A DNA stretch of 64,000 bases. It comes from Microcella daejeonensis. Its GTDB lineage: Bacteria > Actinomycetota > Actinomycetes > Actinomycetales > Microbacteriaceae. Positions 36,743-46,861 of the stretch are shown one piece after another; position 1 is the stretch's first letter; the number at the start of each line of letters is the position of its first letter. The notes under the pieces are model-generated. The model searched no databases and was not told the origin of the DNA. It worked only from the letters and a program-made list of their open reading frames with translations. The position numbers were made by a program, and so were the translations under genes. The stretch lies in assembly GCF_026625045.1 (NCBI RefSeq), contig NZ_CP113089.1, forward strand, positions 1,426,001 to 1,490,000, in the 5' to 3' direction.

Positions 36743-36898
36743 GTGACCCAATGGGAGTACTTGACAACTCCACTGATGATCCACACCACCGCTGCGATCC
36801 TGAACAACTGGGGCGAGCAGGGCTGGGAGCTCGTGCAGGTCGTGCCCGGCCCGGAGGGCGGCCTCGTGGCCTACCTCAAGCGGCCCAAGGCGGCCTGA
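36743..36898 (+). CDS. Small DUF4177 family protein
   Basis: A 51-residue protein, easily missed. GTG 36743 has GGAG 7 nt upstream; the sequence reads MTQWEYLTTPLMI, then ILNNWGEQGWELVQV and ends LVAYLKRPKAA. The pattern WEY..LN..GxxGWELV..V.... AYLKRP is that of DUF4177 (function unknown), and a small gene of this type commonly precedes RidA in actinobacteria. The next gene starts 1 nt after its stop. It is divergent from the penicillin-binding protein; the starts are 51 bp apart. Confidence 0.85.
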   Translation: MTQWEYLTTPLMIHTTAAILNNWGEQGWELVQVVPGPEGGLVAYLKRPKAA

Positions 36899-36899
36899 C

Positions 36900-37361
36900 G
36901 TGAGCGCGATCGGGGCGCGCCTGGCCGAGCTCGGCCTGAGCATCCCGCCGCTGGCGAAGCCGGTCGCCGCGTACGTGCCCGCCGTGATCAGCGGCCACCA
37001 TGTGTTCACCGCCGGTCAGCTGCCCTTCGTCGACGGAGCGCTGCCGGCCACCGGCAAGGTCGGCGCCCAGGTCTCGGCCGAGGATGCGGCCGGCTACGCC
37101 GCCCGGTGCTTGCTCAACGCGCTCGCCGCCGTCGAGAGCGTCATCGGCTCGCTCGACCGCATCACGCGCATCGTCAAGGTGACGGGCTTCGTCGCCTCGA
37201 CGCCCGACTTCACCGGCCAGCCCGCCGTTCTCAACGGGGCGAGCGAGCTGCTCGGCGAGATCTTCGGCGAGATCGGCGTGCACGCCCGCAGTGCCGTGGG
37301 CGTCGCGGTGCTGCCGCTCGACGCGCCCGTCGAGGTGGAGCTCATCGTCGAGTTCGCCTGA
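36900..37361 (+). CDS. RidA/YjgF family enamine-imine deaminase
   Basis: A 153-residue Rid-fold protein. RidA enzymes hydrolyse reactive enamines from PLP enzymes; this is the longer actinobacterial subgroup (LGLSIPPLAKPVAAYVP start, HVFTAGQLPFVDG, CLLNALAAVESV, VKVTGFVAS, FGEIGVHARSAVGVAVLPLD). The Arg of the active site is in HARSAVGV. GTG 36900 follows the DUF4177 stop by 1 nt. Whether it has true deaminase activity cannot be told from sequence. Confidence 0.87.
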   Translation: MSAIGARLAELGLSIPPLAKPVAAYVPAVISGHHVFTAGQLPFVDGALPATGKVGAQVSAEDAAGYAARCLLNALAAVESVIGSLDRITRIVKVTGFVASTPDFTGQPAVLNGASELLGEIFGEIGVHARSAVGVAVLPLDAPVEVELIVEFA

Positions 37362-37372
37362 CGACTGCCCGC

Positions 37373-37415
37373 ACGACGAAGGGGGCCGCCCCGTGGGGAC
37401 GGCCCCCTTCGTCGT
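37373..37415. terminator. Bidirectional terminator between ridA and acs
   Basis: A 16-bp perfect stem, 37373-37388 with 37400-37415, whose loop can pair further (CCCC-GTG-GGG). It lies between the convergent RidA and acetyl-CoA synthetase genes, 11 and 19 nt from their stops. Confidence 0.85.
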
Positions 37416-37433
37416 CTGCGATCGCGGGATGCC

Positions 37434-39398
<1,965 letters not shown>

Positions 39399-39668
39399 CG
39401 TCATCCTTGGTCGATGTGCGGACTGAGCCTGGTAAGCCGCAACGGTGGGGGTTTACGGCTCGATCCTACGAGTCGCGACGCGTCTGCCGAGCGCGCGTCG
39501 GCGCGGTGCGGTGAGCGCGGGCGACGACGCGACGAGCGGCCCGTGGGGCACCACGAGGGGGTGCCGGAGCCCGCGTGTTCGGCCCCCGAACGAGCGTCGG
39601 CACTTCGGGGGACAAATCGGGGGGCGTTTCGGCTTGACGCCGTCCGCATCAGCAGACAAACTGATCAC
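39399..39668. other. Non-coding region upstream of acs and of the 6C RNA
   Basis: No supported gene. It holds the acs upstream region (a -10-like TAGGAT on the minus strand at 39463-39468, without a good -35), an 8-bp hairpin CCCCCGAA/TTCGGGGG (39583-39590 with 39604-39611) and, at its right end, a likely promoter for the small RNA, TTGACG (39634-39639) with a weak CAAACT (39657-39662), spacing 17. Confidence 0.5.
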
Positions 39669-39775
39669 CGTCAGCAGCAATACTGACCACGCGACGCGAA
39701 CGATTCCCCCCGATCACGCGTCGCGGTGGCGGCGCCCCTGTCCCCCCCAAGTGCGGGCGCCGCCCCCCCTTTTTT
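39669..39775 (+). ncRNA. 6C small RNA
   Basis: Two consecutive hairpins with C-rich loops define the actinobacterial 6C RNA. Hairpin 1 has stem CGCGACGCG (39690-39698) with 39717-39725 and CCCCCC at 39706-39711 in the loop. Hairpin 2 has stem GGCGGCGCCC (39728-39737) with 39755-39764 and seven C at 39742-39748, and runs into CCCCC plus six T (39770-39775), an unusually good intrinsic terminator for this genome. A small hairpin GTCAG/CTGAC (39670-39687) precedes them. In mycobacteria 6C RNA (near Rv3660c) uses its C loops to pair with G-rich ribosome sites of mRNAs. Position ahead of the tad genes matches that neighbourhood. The 5' end is estimated. Confidence 0.88.
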
Positions 39776-39842
39776 ACCTGCATCACCCGTGTTGCGCCCC
39801 CGCCGGCATCCCCACCTGCGCGGTGGGCTCCCACAGCCGTCG

Positions 39843-39870
39843 ACGGCCCCTCCTCCCCAGGAGGGGCCGT
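39843..39870. terminator. Second hairpin downstream of the 6C RNA
   Basis: A perfect 12-bp stem, ACGGCCCCTCCT (39843-39854) with 39859-39870, loop CCCC. It stands between the 6C terminator and tadA, 66 nt before tadA, and may stop read-through or belong to the tadA leader. Confidence 0.65.
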
Positions 39871-39936
39871 TCGTCGTCGTCCCCGGATGCTCGGCGCGAG
39901 CCCCGACAGCCCCCGCGAGTCCGCGACCCTCGACGG

Positions 39937-41112
39937 GTGCCTTCCGAGCCCTTCATCCCCCTCGACCCGCGCCGCCGCCCGCTCGCCGACCCCGCGCCGC
40001 ACCCGGCGGGCCCGGCGCGGTCGGCCGACCGCCGGCTGGAGCCGTCGGTCGCCGAGGCCCTCGGGCCCCTCGCCCCGATGATCGCCGAGGCGAGCGCGAC
40101 GGACGTCTTCGTCACCGGCGACGGCCGAGTGTGGTCCGACGCGGGGAGTGGTGCGCGGCCGGTGCCGGGCATCCGCCTCGGAGCGGAGGACGCCCGTGCG
40201 CTCGCGGTGCGCCTCATCGAGGCCGGCGGGCGCCACGTCGACGAGGCGACCCCCTGCGCCGATGTGCGGCTGGGGGAGGGGATGCGCGTTCATGTCGCGC
40301 TGTCCCCGGTGGCCTGGGCGGGCACGGCGATCTCGATCCGGCTGCCGAGGGTGCGGCGGGTGGCCCTCGACGAGGCGGGGCTGCCGGCGGCTGTCGTCGC
40401 GCGGCTGCGGCGAGCGCTCGAGGATCGAAGCACGGTGCTCGTCACCGGGGCAACCGGTAGCGGCAAGACGACGCTGCTCGGCGCTCTGCTCTCCCTGGCC
40501 GCCGCGGGCGACCGCATCGTCGTCATCGAGGACGTCGCCGAGGCGCCGATCGATCACCCGCACGTCGTCGGCCTCGAGTGCCGGCAGGCGAACCTCGAGG
40601 GGGCGGGCGAGATCGATCTGGCTCGGCTCGTGCGCGAGGCGCTGCGCATGCGGCCCGATCGCCTCGTCGTGGGCGAGTGCCGCGGGGCGGAGGTGCGCGA
40701 GTTCCTCGCGGCGCTCAACACCGGTCATCGCGGCGGTGCCGGCACCCTGCACGCGAACTCCCTCGCCGATGTCGCGAGCCGCCTCGAGGCCGTCGGCATG
40801 ATCGCCGGCCTCGACCCCCTCGCGCTCGCGCGCCAGGCGATCAGCGGCATCGACCTCGTCGTGCACCTGCAGCGCGACGCGGCCGGTGCGCGCACCGCCG
40901 CGCTCGGCCGCTTCGTGCTGGATGCTCGCGAGAGGCTCGCCGTCGCGCCGCTGCCCATCGACGAGACGCCGGCGGCGCTGCCGCCCGCCCTATCGTCGGG
41001 GATCTCCGCATCAGCGATCTCCGCGTCGCCGATCACTTCATCGCCGATCTCCGCGTCGGGCGCCGGCGCGTCGCCCGACGCCCCGCCGCCGGCCGGGCCG
41101 CAGGCATCGTGA
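39937..41112 (+). CDS. tadA: TadA-like secretion ATPase (Tad pilus)
   Basis: Type II/IV secretion ATPase of 391 residues, shorter than classic TadA, of the Rv3659c/helicase-like actinobacterial group. It powers assembly of Flp pili at the membrane. Walker [17 protein letters not shown] (about 166-181), Asp box IVVIEDVAEAP, Walker B RMRPDRLVVGECRGAEV and the His box GTLHANS are seen. The C-terminal 60 residues are a low-complexity Ser/Ala/Pro tail. GTG 39937 is chosen; a longer open frame upstream crosses the 6C RNA and is not real. First gene of the tad operon; its stop overlaps the next GTG by 4 nt. No tadZ gene is adjacent. Confidence 0.9.
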   Translation: MPSEPFIPLDPRRRPLADPAPHPAGPARSADRRLEPSVAEALGPLAPMIAEASATDVFVTGDGRVWSDAGSGARPVPGIRLGAEDARALAVRLIEAGGRHVDEATPCADVRLGEGMRVHVALSPVAWAGTAISIRLPRVRRVALDEAGLPAAVVARLRRALEDRSTVLVTGATGSGKTTLLGALLSLAAAGDRIVVIEDVAEAPIDHPHVVGLECRQANLEGAGEIDLARLVREALRMRPDRLVVGECRGAEVREFLAALNTGHRGGAGTLHANSLADVASRLEAVGMIAGLDPLALARQAISGIDLVVHLQRDAAGARTAALGRFVLDARERLAVAPLPIDETPAALPPALSSGISASAISASPITSSPISASGAGASPDAPPPAGPQAS

Positions 41113-42020
41113 GGCGTCGTGCGCCCGAGGCGCCTGCCGACCTGGCGCGGCACGTCCACCGCGTCGCCGTGCTGCTCGCCGCCGGCACCGCGCCCGTCTC
41201 GGCCTGGCGGTGCGCCGCGCAGGCCGCGCGACCGCGCGATCCCCGGCTCGACGGCATCGCCGCGGCGCTCGATGAGGGAGCGCCGGTCGTGGAGGCGCTC
41301 GAGCGCGGGCCGGCCTCGACCGACCGGGCGGCGCTCGTCGCCGCCTGGAGGGTGGCGGCGGCGAGCGGCGCCCCGCTCGCTCCGGCCCTGCGCGCCTTCG
41401 CCGGCGCACTGCGCGACGGAGCCGCCGCCGCGCGCGACATCGAGGTGGCGCTCGCCGCCCCGCGCGCGACCGCCCGCATCGTGCAGCTGCTGCCGCTCGT
41501 GGCCGTCGGCCTGAGCCTGCTGACGGGGGCCGACCTCGCGGCGGCGCTCGGGCATCCCCTCGGTGTGGCCTCGGCCGTGCTCGGACTGCTGCTGATCGTG
41601 CTCGGCCGGGCGTGGATGCGCCGGCTCGTGCGCGGCGCGCACCCCCCGCCTCCGACGACCGGGCTCGCGCTCGACCTGCTGGCCGTCGCGGCGGGCGGGG
41701 GCGGATCGCCCGAGGCCGCGCGCCTGCTGGTGCTGCGCGAGCTCGCCCGGGCCGGCGTCGACGCCGCGCACGAGGGGGCCGAGATGGAGGCGCTCGTCGC
41801 GCTCTCAAGGCAGTCCGGCGCCCCGCTCGGCGAGCTCGCCCGGGCCGAGGCCGCGGAGGAGCGACTGCGGGCGCGCGACCATGCGCGTCGTGCGGCCGAG
41901 CGGTTGGGGGTGCGGCTGATGCTGCCCCTGGGCGCGTGCGTGCTGCCCTCCTTCCTTCTCCTCGGGGTCGTGCCGATGCTCGTGGCGCTCCTCTCCTCCA
42001 CAGCGCTGCCGATGCCGTGA
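41109..42020 (+). CDS. Tad membrane-platform protein with two T2SF-like halves (TadB/TadC fused)
   Basis: A 303-residue membrane protein. Two similar units are visible: about 10-165, with HRVAVLLAAGTAPVSAWR, a conserved SGAPLAPALRAFA and two hydrophobic helices; and about 185-303, with LALDLLAVAAGGGGSPEAA, SGAPLGELARAEA and two C-terminal helices. Each looks like one type II secretion F domain. Mycobacteria encode separate TadB- and TadC-like proteins (Rv3658c, Rv3657c), so this appears to be one protein doing both jobs. GTG 41109 overlaps the tadA stop. Confidence 0.78.
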   Translation: MRRRAPEAPADLARHVHRVAVLLAAGTAPVSAWRCAAQAARPRDPRLDGIAAALDEGAPVVEALERGPASTDRAALVAAWRVAAASGAPLAPALRAFAGALRDGAAAARDIEVALAAPRATARIVQLLPLVAVGLSLLTGADLAAALGHPLGVASAVLGLLLIVLGRAWMRRLVRGAHPPPPTTGLALDLLAVAAGGGGSPEAARLLVLRELARAGVDAAHEGAEMEALVALSRQSGAPLGELARAEAAEERLRARDHARRAAERLGVRLMLPLGACVLPSFLLLGVVPMLVALLSSTALPMP

Positions 42021-42132
42021 GACCCACGGATCGGCTTGCCCCGCCGCGCAGCACCACGGGGCGAGCGCACACTCGTCGCACGTTCGTGCCGCACCTCCGC
42101 CCCGAGAGGGGCCGACAGAACAGGAACCGACC

Positions 42133-42504
42133 ATGACCCCCGCCGCACGCGCCTCCCTCCCCGCGCCCCCTGCCGCTCGCGCCTCCCTCCCCGCGCCCTC
42201 TGCCGCTCGCGCCTCCCTCCCCGCGCCCTCCGCCGCTCGACGGGCCCGGGCCCCGCACCTCTCTCCTGTGGCCGCCGCTGCCCGCTCGGGCCGTGCCCGA
42301 GATCGAGCCGCCGACGGCCTCGTGCGGCCGGGGCTCGGCCGCACCCTCCTGACCGACGACACGGGCGCCGCGACGGCCGAGTACGCCATCGCGACGATGG
42401 CCGCCGTCGGCTTCGCGAGCCTGCTCGTCGTCATCATGCGCAGCGACGAGGTGCGGGGCATCCTCACCGACATGGTGCGCGCTGCGCTGACCGTCGGCGT
42501 ATGA
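42133..42504 (+). CDS. Flp-type pilin precursor (DUF4244) with a long repeat-bearing leader
   Basis: A 123-residue pilin precursor. The pilin core is DDTGAATAEYAIATMAAVGF, where cleavage after Gly (about residue 77) leaves a mature pilin of about 46 residues with Glu5, the Flp arrangement. The 77-residue leader is very long for the family and begins with three copies of a 10-residue repeat (ARASLPAPSA-like) encoded by 30-bp DNA repeats. ATG 42133 has AGGAA 6 nt upstream, which supports the long form; a shorter internal start cannot be excluded. A prepilin peptidase is not in the window. Confidence 0.83.
   Translation: MTPAARASLPAPPAARASLPAPSAARASLPAPSAARRARAPHLSPVAAAARSGRARDRAADGLVRPGLGRTLLTDDTGAATAEYAIATMAAVGFASLLVVIMRSDEVRGILTDMVRAALTVGV
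42142..42231 (+). repeat. Three 30-bp tandem repeats inside the pilin gene
   Basis: Units 42142-42171, 42172-42201 and 42202-42231 differ at few positions and keep frame, encoding repeats of AARASLPAPS/P; a partial fourth unit follows. Copy number could vary by slippage without breaking the frame. Confidence 0.9.
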
Positions 42505-42842
42505 GGGCGGGGGCGCGGGTGCGCGACCGCGGGTCGGTCACGGCCGAGATCGCCGTGGCCGTTCCCGCGCTCGTGCTCGTGCTCGCCGTCTGCCTCGGCG
42601 GGGTGTCGGCCGCGCTCGTGCGCGCCCAGGCGCAGGATGCCGCCGCCGTCGCCGCCCGCATGCTCGCGCGCGGCGAGCCCGAGTCGACGGCGCGCGCGCA
42701 CGTCGGTCGCGTGCTGCCCGGCGCGACCCTGGCGCCGGAGCCCGCCGACGACCTGCGCTGCGCCCGCGTCACCGCGCACCCGCGCGTGCTCGGCATCGAG
42801 CTCGCCGTCGCGGCCCGCGCCTGCGCGCTCGGCGGCGGCTGA
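42501..42842 (+). CDS. TadE-like pilus protein
   Basis: A 113-residue minor pseudopilin. RDRGSVTAEIAVAVPALVLVLAVCLGGV (residues about 9-36) shows the Gly cleavage site, Glu5 and single hydrophobic helix of TadE/Rv3655c-type proteins; the remainder has a likely disulfide pair (Cys in LRCARV and ARACAL). ATG 42501 overlaps the pilin stop by 4 nt, so it is cotranslated in the tad operon. Confidence 0.83.
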   Translation: MRAGARVRDRGSVTAEIAVAVPALVLVLAVCLGGVSAALVRAQAQDAAAVAARMLARGEPESTARAHVGRVLPGATLAPEPADDLRCARVTAHPRVLGIELAVAARACALGGG

Positions 42843-43159
42843 TGGCGGGGGCTCCTCTCGTCGTCGGCGCCCTCGCCGCCGTCGCGCTCGTCGGGTCGAC
42901 GGCGGTCGTCGGCGCCGGCGCCGCGGCCCGCGCGCAGCAGCTCGGGCACGCGGCGGACGCGGCGGCGCTCGCCGCGGGCGACGTGCTGCTCGGCTGGTCG
43001 GCGGGCGAGCCCTGCGCGGCGGCGGAGCGGCTCGCCGCGGCGCACGGGGCGTCCCTGGGCGACTGCCGCGTCGAGGCGAGCACGGTCATCGTGGTCGTCT
43101 CGGGCGTCGTGCTGGGCATCCGCGTCGAGCGCTCCGCGCGTGCCGGGCCGCCCGCGTGA
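42842..43159 (+). CDS. Rv3654c-like TadE/TadG-type protein
   Basis: A 105-residue exported or membrane protein. It has one N-terminal helix (about 4-28) followed by AQQLGHAADAAALAAGDVL, the conserved alanine-rich segment of the Rv3654c/TadG-like group, and two Cys (EPCAAA, GDCRVE). It is the last gene of the tad operon, with ATG overlapping the TadE stop by one base. Probable helper in pilus assembly or secretion; precise role unknown. Confidence 0.75.
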   Translation: MAGAPLVVGALAAVALVGSTAVVGAGAAARAQQLGHAADAAALAAGDVLLGWSAGEPCAAAERLAAAHGASLGDCRVEASTVIVVVSGVVLGIRVERSARAGPPA

Positions 43160-43298
43160 GCCGGGTCGTCCGGCCTCCCCGGGTCGGCGGCCTCCGCGGA
43201 ATCCTGTGTATGGTGTGCCTGAATCGCGGTGCCGTCGTACCGCGCGGCCCGGGGTGCGGATCGAATCCCCCCGAGCCCCATCGAGATCGAGGAGTACC

Positions 43299-46223
43299 GT
43301 GCCGAGCACGAAGAAGCTGGTCATCGTCGAGTCGCCCGCGAAGGCGAAGACGATCGGCAAGTACCTGGGCGACGCGTACGAGGTGCAGGCCTCCGTCGGG
43401 CACATCCGCGACCTCGTCGAGCCCAAGAACCTCCCCGCCGAGCTCAAGAAGGGCCCGCTCGGAAAGTTCTCGATCGACGTCGACAACGGCTTCGAGCCGT
43501 ACTACGTCGTCTCGGAGGAGAAGAAGCGCACCGTCGCCGACCTCAAGCGCGCGCTCAAGAACGCCGACGAGCTCTTCCTCGCCACTGATGAGGACCGCGA
43601 GGGCGAGGCCATCGCCTGGCACCTGCTGCAGGTCCTCAAGCCGACGGTGCCGGTCAAGCGCATGGTGTTCCACGAGATCACGCCCGAGGCCATCGCGCGC
43701 GCGACGGAGTCGACCCGCGAGCTCGACACCGCCCTCGTCGACGCGCAGGAGACGCGGCGCATCCTCGACCGCCTCTACGGCTACGAGGTCAGCCCCGTGC
43801 TCTGGCGCAAGGTCGGCCCGGGCCTCAGCGCGGGCCGCGTGCAGTCGGCCGCCACCCGTCTCGTCGTCGACCGCGAGCGCGAGCGCCTCGCCTTCGTCTC
43901 GGCCTCCTACTGGGATCTCGACACCACCCTCACCCCGCTCGACGCCGACACCGCTTTCACGGCGCGCCTCAACCGCCTCGACGGCCGCAAGATCGCGAGC
44001 GGCCGCGACTTCGACGACCGCGGGCAGCTCAAGGCCGAGGCGACCGTCGCGCTCGACGAGTCCGGTGCCACCTCGCTCGCCGCGGCCCTGCGCGACCCGG
44101 CCATCGACGTCATCGTGCGCAAGGTCGAGTCGAAGCCGTACACGCGTCGTCCGGCGGCGCCGTTCACGACCTCGACCCTGCAGCAGGAGGCCGCGCGCAA
44201 GCTGCGCTTCACCGCCCGCCAGACCATGTCGGTCGCGCAGTCGCTGTACGAGAACGGCTACATCACCTACATGCGCACCGACTCGTCCTCGCTCTCGCAG
44301 CAGGCCGTCGCCGCCGCGCGCTCGCAGGCGGCCGACCTCTACGGCGCCGACACGGTGCCCGAGGCGCCCCGCACCTACGCGAGCAAGTCCAAGAACGCCC
44401 AGGAGGCCCACGAGGCCATCCGTCCCGCCGGCGACACCTTCCGCACGCCCAGCGCCCTCGAGGGCACCCTGCGCGGCAACGACTGGAAGCTCTACGACCT
44501 CATCTGGAAGCGCACCATCGCGAGCCAGATGGCGGATGCTCGGGGCCAGACCGCCTCGGTGACCATCGAGGCCGGCCCCACCCCCGCGAGCGCCACCCCG
44601 GCCGGCGTCGTCGCGGAGTTCGCGGCGAGCGGCACCGTCATCACCTTCCGCGGCTTCCTCGCCGCCTACGAGGAGGGGCAGGACGAGGACCGCGACACCG
44701 AGAAGACGGCCGAGCCGGCCGAGTCGAAGCTGCCGCCGCTCACCGAGGGGCAGAAGCTCGGCGTCACCGCCGTCGAGGCGAAGGGGCACGAGACCAGCCC
44801 GCCCTCGCGCTACACCGAGGCGAGCCTCGTCAAGGCGCTCGAGGAGCGCGGCATCGGCCGCCCCTCCACCTACGCGGCCATCATCTCGACCATCGTCGAC
44901 CGCGGCTACGTCACCCCGCGCGGCACCGCGCTCGTGCCGAACTGGATCGCCTTCTCGGTCGTGCGCCTGCTCGAGGAGTACTTCGCCGACCTCGTCGAGT
45001 ACGACTTCACCGCCGAGATGGAATCCGACCTCGACCGCATCGCCGGGGGAGAGGCCGACCGCACCGACTGGCTGAAGGGCTTCTACTTCGGCGACGCCAC
45101 GCAGCCGGGCCTGCGCCCCGTCATCGACAACCTCGGCGAGATCGACGCCAAGGCGCTCAACTCGATGGCCATCACCGACGACATCACCCTCCGCATCGGC
45201 AAGTACGGCCCCTACCTCGAGGTCGCCGAGGAGGGCAGCGAGACCCCGCGCCGGGTCAACCTGCCGCAGGAGCTCGCCCCCGACGAGCTGACGCCCGCCA
45301 AGGCGCAGGAGCTCATCGACGCCCCGGTCGTCAGCGACCGCGTGCTCGGCCTCAACCCCGAGACGGGCAAGCAGGTCGTCGCGAAGGACGGTCGCTTCGG
45401 CCCCTACGTCACCGAGATCGACCCCGAGCCGGAGGAGACGGTGGACGCCGCGACCGGCGAGGTGCTCGCGACCGCTCCGGCCGCCGCGGGCGGGACGGCG
45501 ACCGCGACCGCCACGGCGACGAAGGCGCCGGCCAGGAAGGCGGCGCCGAAGAAGGCGACCGCGGAGAAGCCGCGCACGGCATCCCTGTTCAAGAGCATGG
45601 ACCCGGCGACGGTCGACCTCGCGACCGCGCTGCGGCTGCTCGACCTGCCGCGCGTCGTCGGCGACGACCCGGAGAGCGGCGAGCCGATCACGGCGCAGAA
45701 CGGCCGCTACGGCGCCTACCTGAAGAAGGGCACCGACACGCGCTCGCTCGACGGGGAGGACCAGATCTTCGAGATCGACCTCGCCGGCGCCCTCGCCAAG
45801 TTCGCGGAGCCCAAGTACGGCGCCCGCAAGGCCTCGAGCGCCCTCAAGGAGTTCGACGCCGACCCCGAGAGCGGCAAGCCGATCAAGGTCAAGGACGGCC
45901 GATTCGGGCCCTACGTGACCGACGGCACGACCAACGCGACCATCCCCCGCGGGGAGGACGTCGAATCGGTCGACTTCGAGCGCGCCGTGCAGCTGCTCGC
46001 CGACAAGCGCGCCAAGGGGCCGGGCAAGAAGCCGGCCGCCCGCAAGCCCGCTGCGAAGAAGCCGGCGGCGAAGAAGCCCGCCGCGACGGCCGCGGCGAAG
46101 AAGACCGCCACGACCGCCGCCGCGAAGAAGCCGGCCGCGAAGAAGCCCGCCGCGACGAAGGCCCCGGCGGCGAAGAAGCCGGCGGCGCGCACCTCGGCCG
46201 CGGCGAAGAAGCCCGCGGAGTAG
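43299..46223 (+). CDS. topA: DNA topoisomerase I
   Basis: Type IA topoisomerase (974 residues) relaxing negative supercoils. Toprim domain LVIVESPAKAKTIGKYLG with ATDEDREGEAIAWHL (about 95-109), catalytic Tyr324 in YITYMRTDSSS, and a C-terminal region of four TopoI C-repeats of the form RxGxYGPYL/RFGPYVT (about 630-880). The last 70 residues are lysine-alanine repeats (KKPAAKKPA), the basic tail that in mycobacteria aids processivity. GTG 43299 has GAGGAG 5 nt upstream. A TATGGT at 43209-43214 may be the -10. It heads an operon with tmk and holB. Confidence 0.97.
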   Translation: MPSTKKLVIVESPAKAKTIGKYLGDAYEVQASVGHIRDLVEPKNLPAELKKGPLGKFSIDVDNGFEPYYVVSEEKKRTVADLKRALKNADELFLATDEDREGEAIAWHLLQVLKPTVPVKRMVFHEITPEAIARATESTRELDTALVDAQETRRILDRLYGYEVSPVLWRKVGPGLSAGRVQSAATRLVVDRERERLAFVSASYWDLDTTLTPLDADTAFTARLNRLDGRKIASGRDFDDRGQLKAEATVALDESGATSLAAALRDPAIDVIVRKVESKPYTRRPAAPFTTSTLQQEAARKLRFTARQTMSVAQSLYENGYITYMRTDSSSLSQQAVAAARSQAADLYGADTVPEAPRTYASKSKNAQEAHEAIRPAGDTFRTPSALEGTLRGNDWKLYDLIWKRTIASQMADARGQTASVTIEAGPTPASATPAGVVAEFAASGTVITFRGFLAAYEEGQDEDRDTEKTAEPAESKLPPLTEGQKLGVTAVEAKGHETSPPSRYTEASLVKALEERGIGRPSTYAAIISTIVDRGYVTPRGTALVPNWIAFSVVRLLEEYFADLVEYDFTAEMESDLDRIAGGEADRTDWLKGFYFGDATQPGLRPVIDNLGEIDAKALNSMAITDDITLRIGKYGPYLEVAEEGSETPRRVNLPQELAPDELTPAKAQELIDAPVVSDRVLGLNPETGKQVVAKDGRFGPYVTEIDPEPEETVDAATGEVLATAPAAAGGTATATATATKAPARKAAPKKATAEKPRTASLFKSMDPATVDLATALRLLDLPRVVGDDPESGEPITAQNGRYGAYLKKGTDTRSLDGEDQIFEIDLAGALAKFAEPKYGARKASSALKEFDADPESGKPIKVKDGRFGPYVTDGTTNATIPRGEDVESVDFERAVQLLADKRAKGPGKKPAARKPAAKKPAAKKPAATAAAKKTATTAAAKKPAAKKPAATKAPAAKKPAARTSAAAKKPAE

Positions 46224-46228
46224 GCCGC

Positions 46229-46861
46229 GTGACCGGCCTCTTCCTCACGCTCGAGGGCGGCGACGGCTCGGGCAAGAGCACGCAGTCGGCGCTGCTCACC
46301 GAGTGGCTCGCCGAGCAGGGCCGCACGGTCGTGCACGCGCGCGAGCCGGGCGGCACCGAGCTCGGGCTCGAGCTGCGCGAGATCATCCTCCACCGGCGCG
46401 GCTACATCGCCCCTCGCGCCGAGGCGCTGCTGTACGCGGCCGACCGGGCGCACAACGTCGCCACCGTCGTGCGGCCCGCGCTCGAGCGCGGCGACATCGT
46501 CATCCAGGATCGCTACCTCGACTCCTCCGTCGCCTACCAGGGCGCCGGGCGCGTTCTCGCGACGGACGAGGTGCGCGAGCTCTCGCTCTGGGCGACGGAG
46601 GGGCTGCTGCCGCATCTCACGGTGCTGCTCGACCTCGACGCGGCGACCGGGCGCTCGCGACTCGACGCGAGCCGCACGCGGTACGACCGGCTCGAGGCCG
46701 AGGCCGAGGCGTTCCACACCCGGGTGCGCGACGCGTACCGGGCGCTGGCCGACGCCGAGCCCGAGCGGTTCCTCGTGCTCGACGCGACCCGGCCGGTCGA
46801 GGAGCTGCAGCGGAGCATCCGGGATCGCGTGTCGGCCCTGCTCGCTACCCTCACAGCATGA
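46229..46861 (+). CDS. tmk: Thymidylate kinase
   Basis: Essential kinase making dTDP from dTMP (210 residues). P-loop LEGGDGSGKSTQ (about 8-19), AREPGGTELG, the DRY-type motif IQDRYLDSSVAYQGAGR, and a LID region with TRYDRLEAEAEAFH. GTG 46229 is 5 nt after the topA stop; its TGA overlaps the holB ATG. The topA-tmk-holB order is standard in Actinobacteria. Confidence 0.97.
   Translation: MTGLFLTLEGGDGSGKSTQSALLTEWLAEQGRTVVHAREPGGTELGLELREIILHRRGYIAPRAEALLYAADRAHNVATVVRPALERGDIVIQDRYLDSSVAYQGAGRVLATDEVRELSLWATEGLLPHLTVLLDLDAATGRSRLDASRTRYDRLEAEAEAFHTRVRDAYRALADAEPERFLVLDATRPVEELQRSIRDRVSALLATLTA

Noticed and set aside
39445-39936. N-terminal extension of TadA by 164 codons
   Set aside because: It would cross the 6C RNA and two hairpins and shows no TadA-like sequence; GTG 39937 is the sensible start.
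46010-46223. Frameshifted or spurious lysine-rich end of topA
   Set aside because: The KKPAAKK-type tail is a normal feature of actinobacterial topoisomerase I, and tmk begins 5 nt after it.
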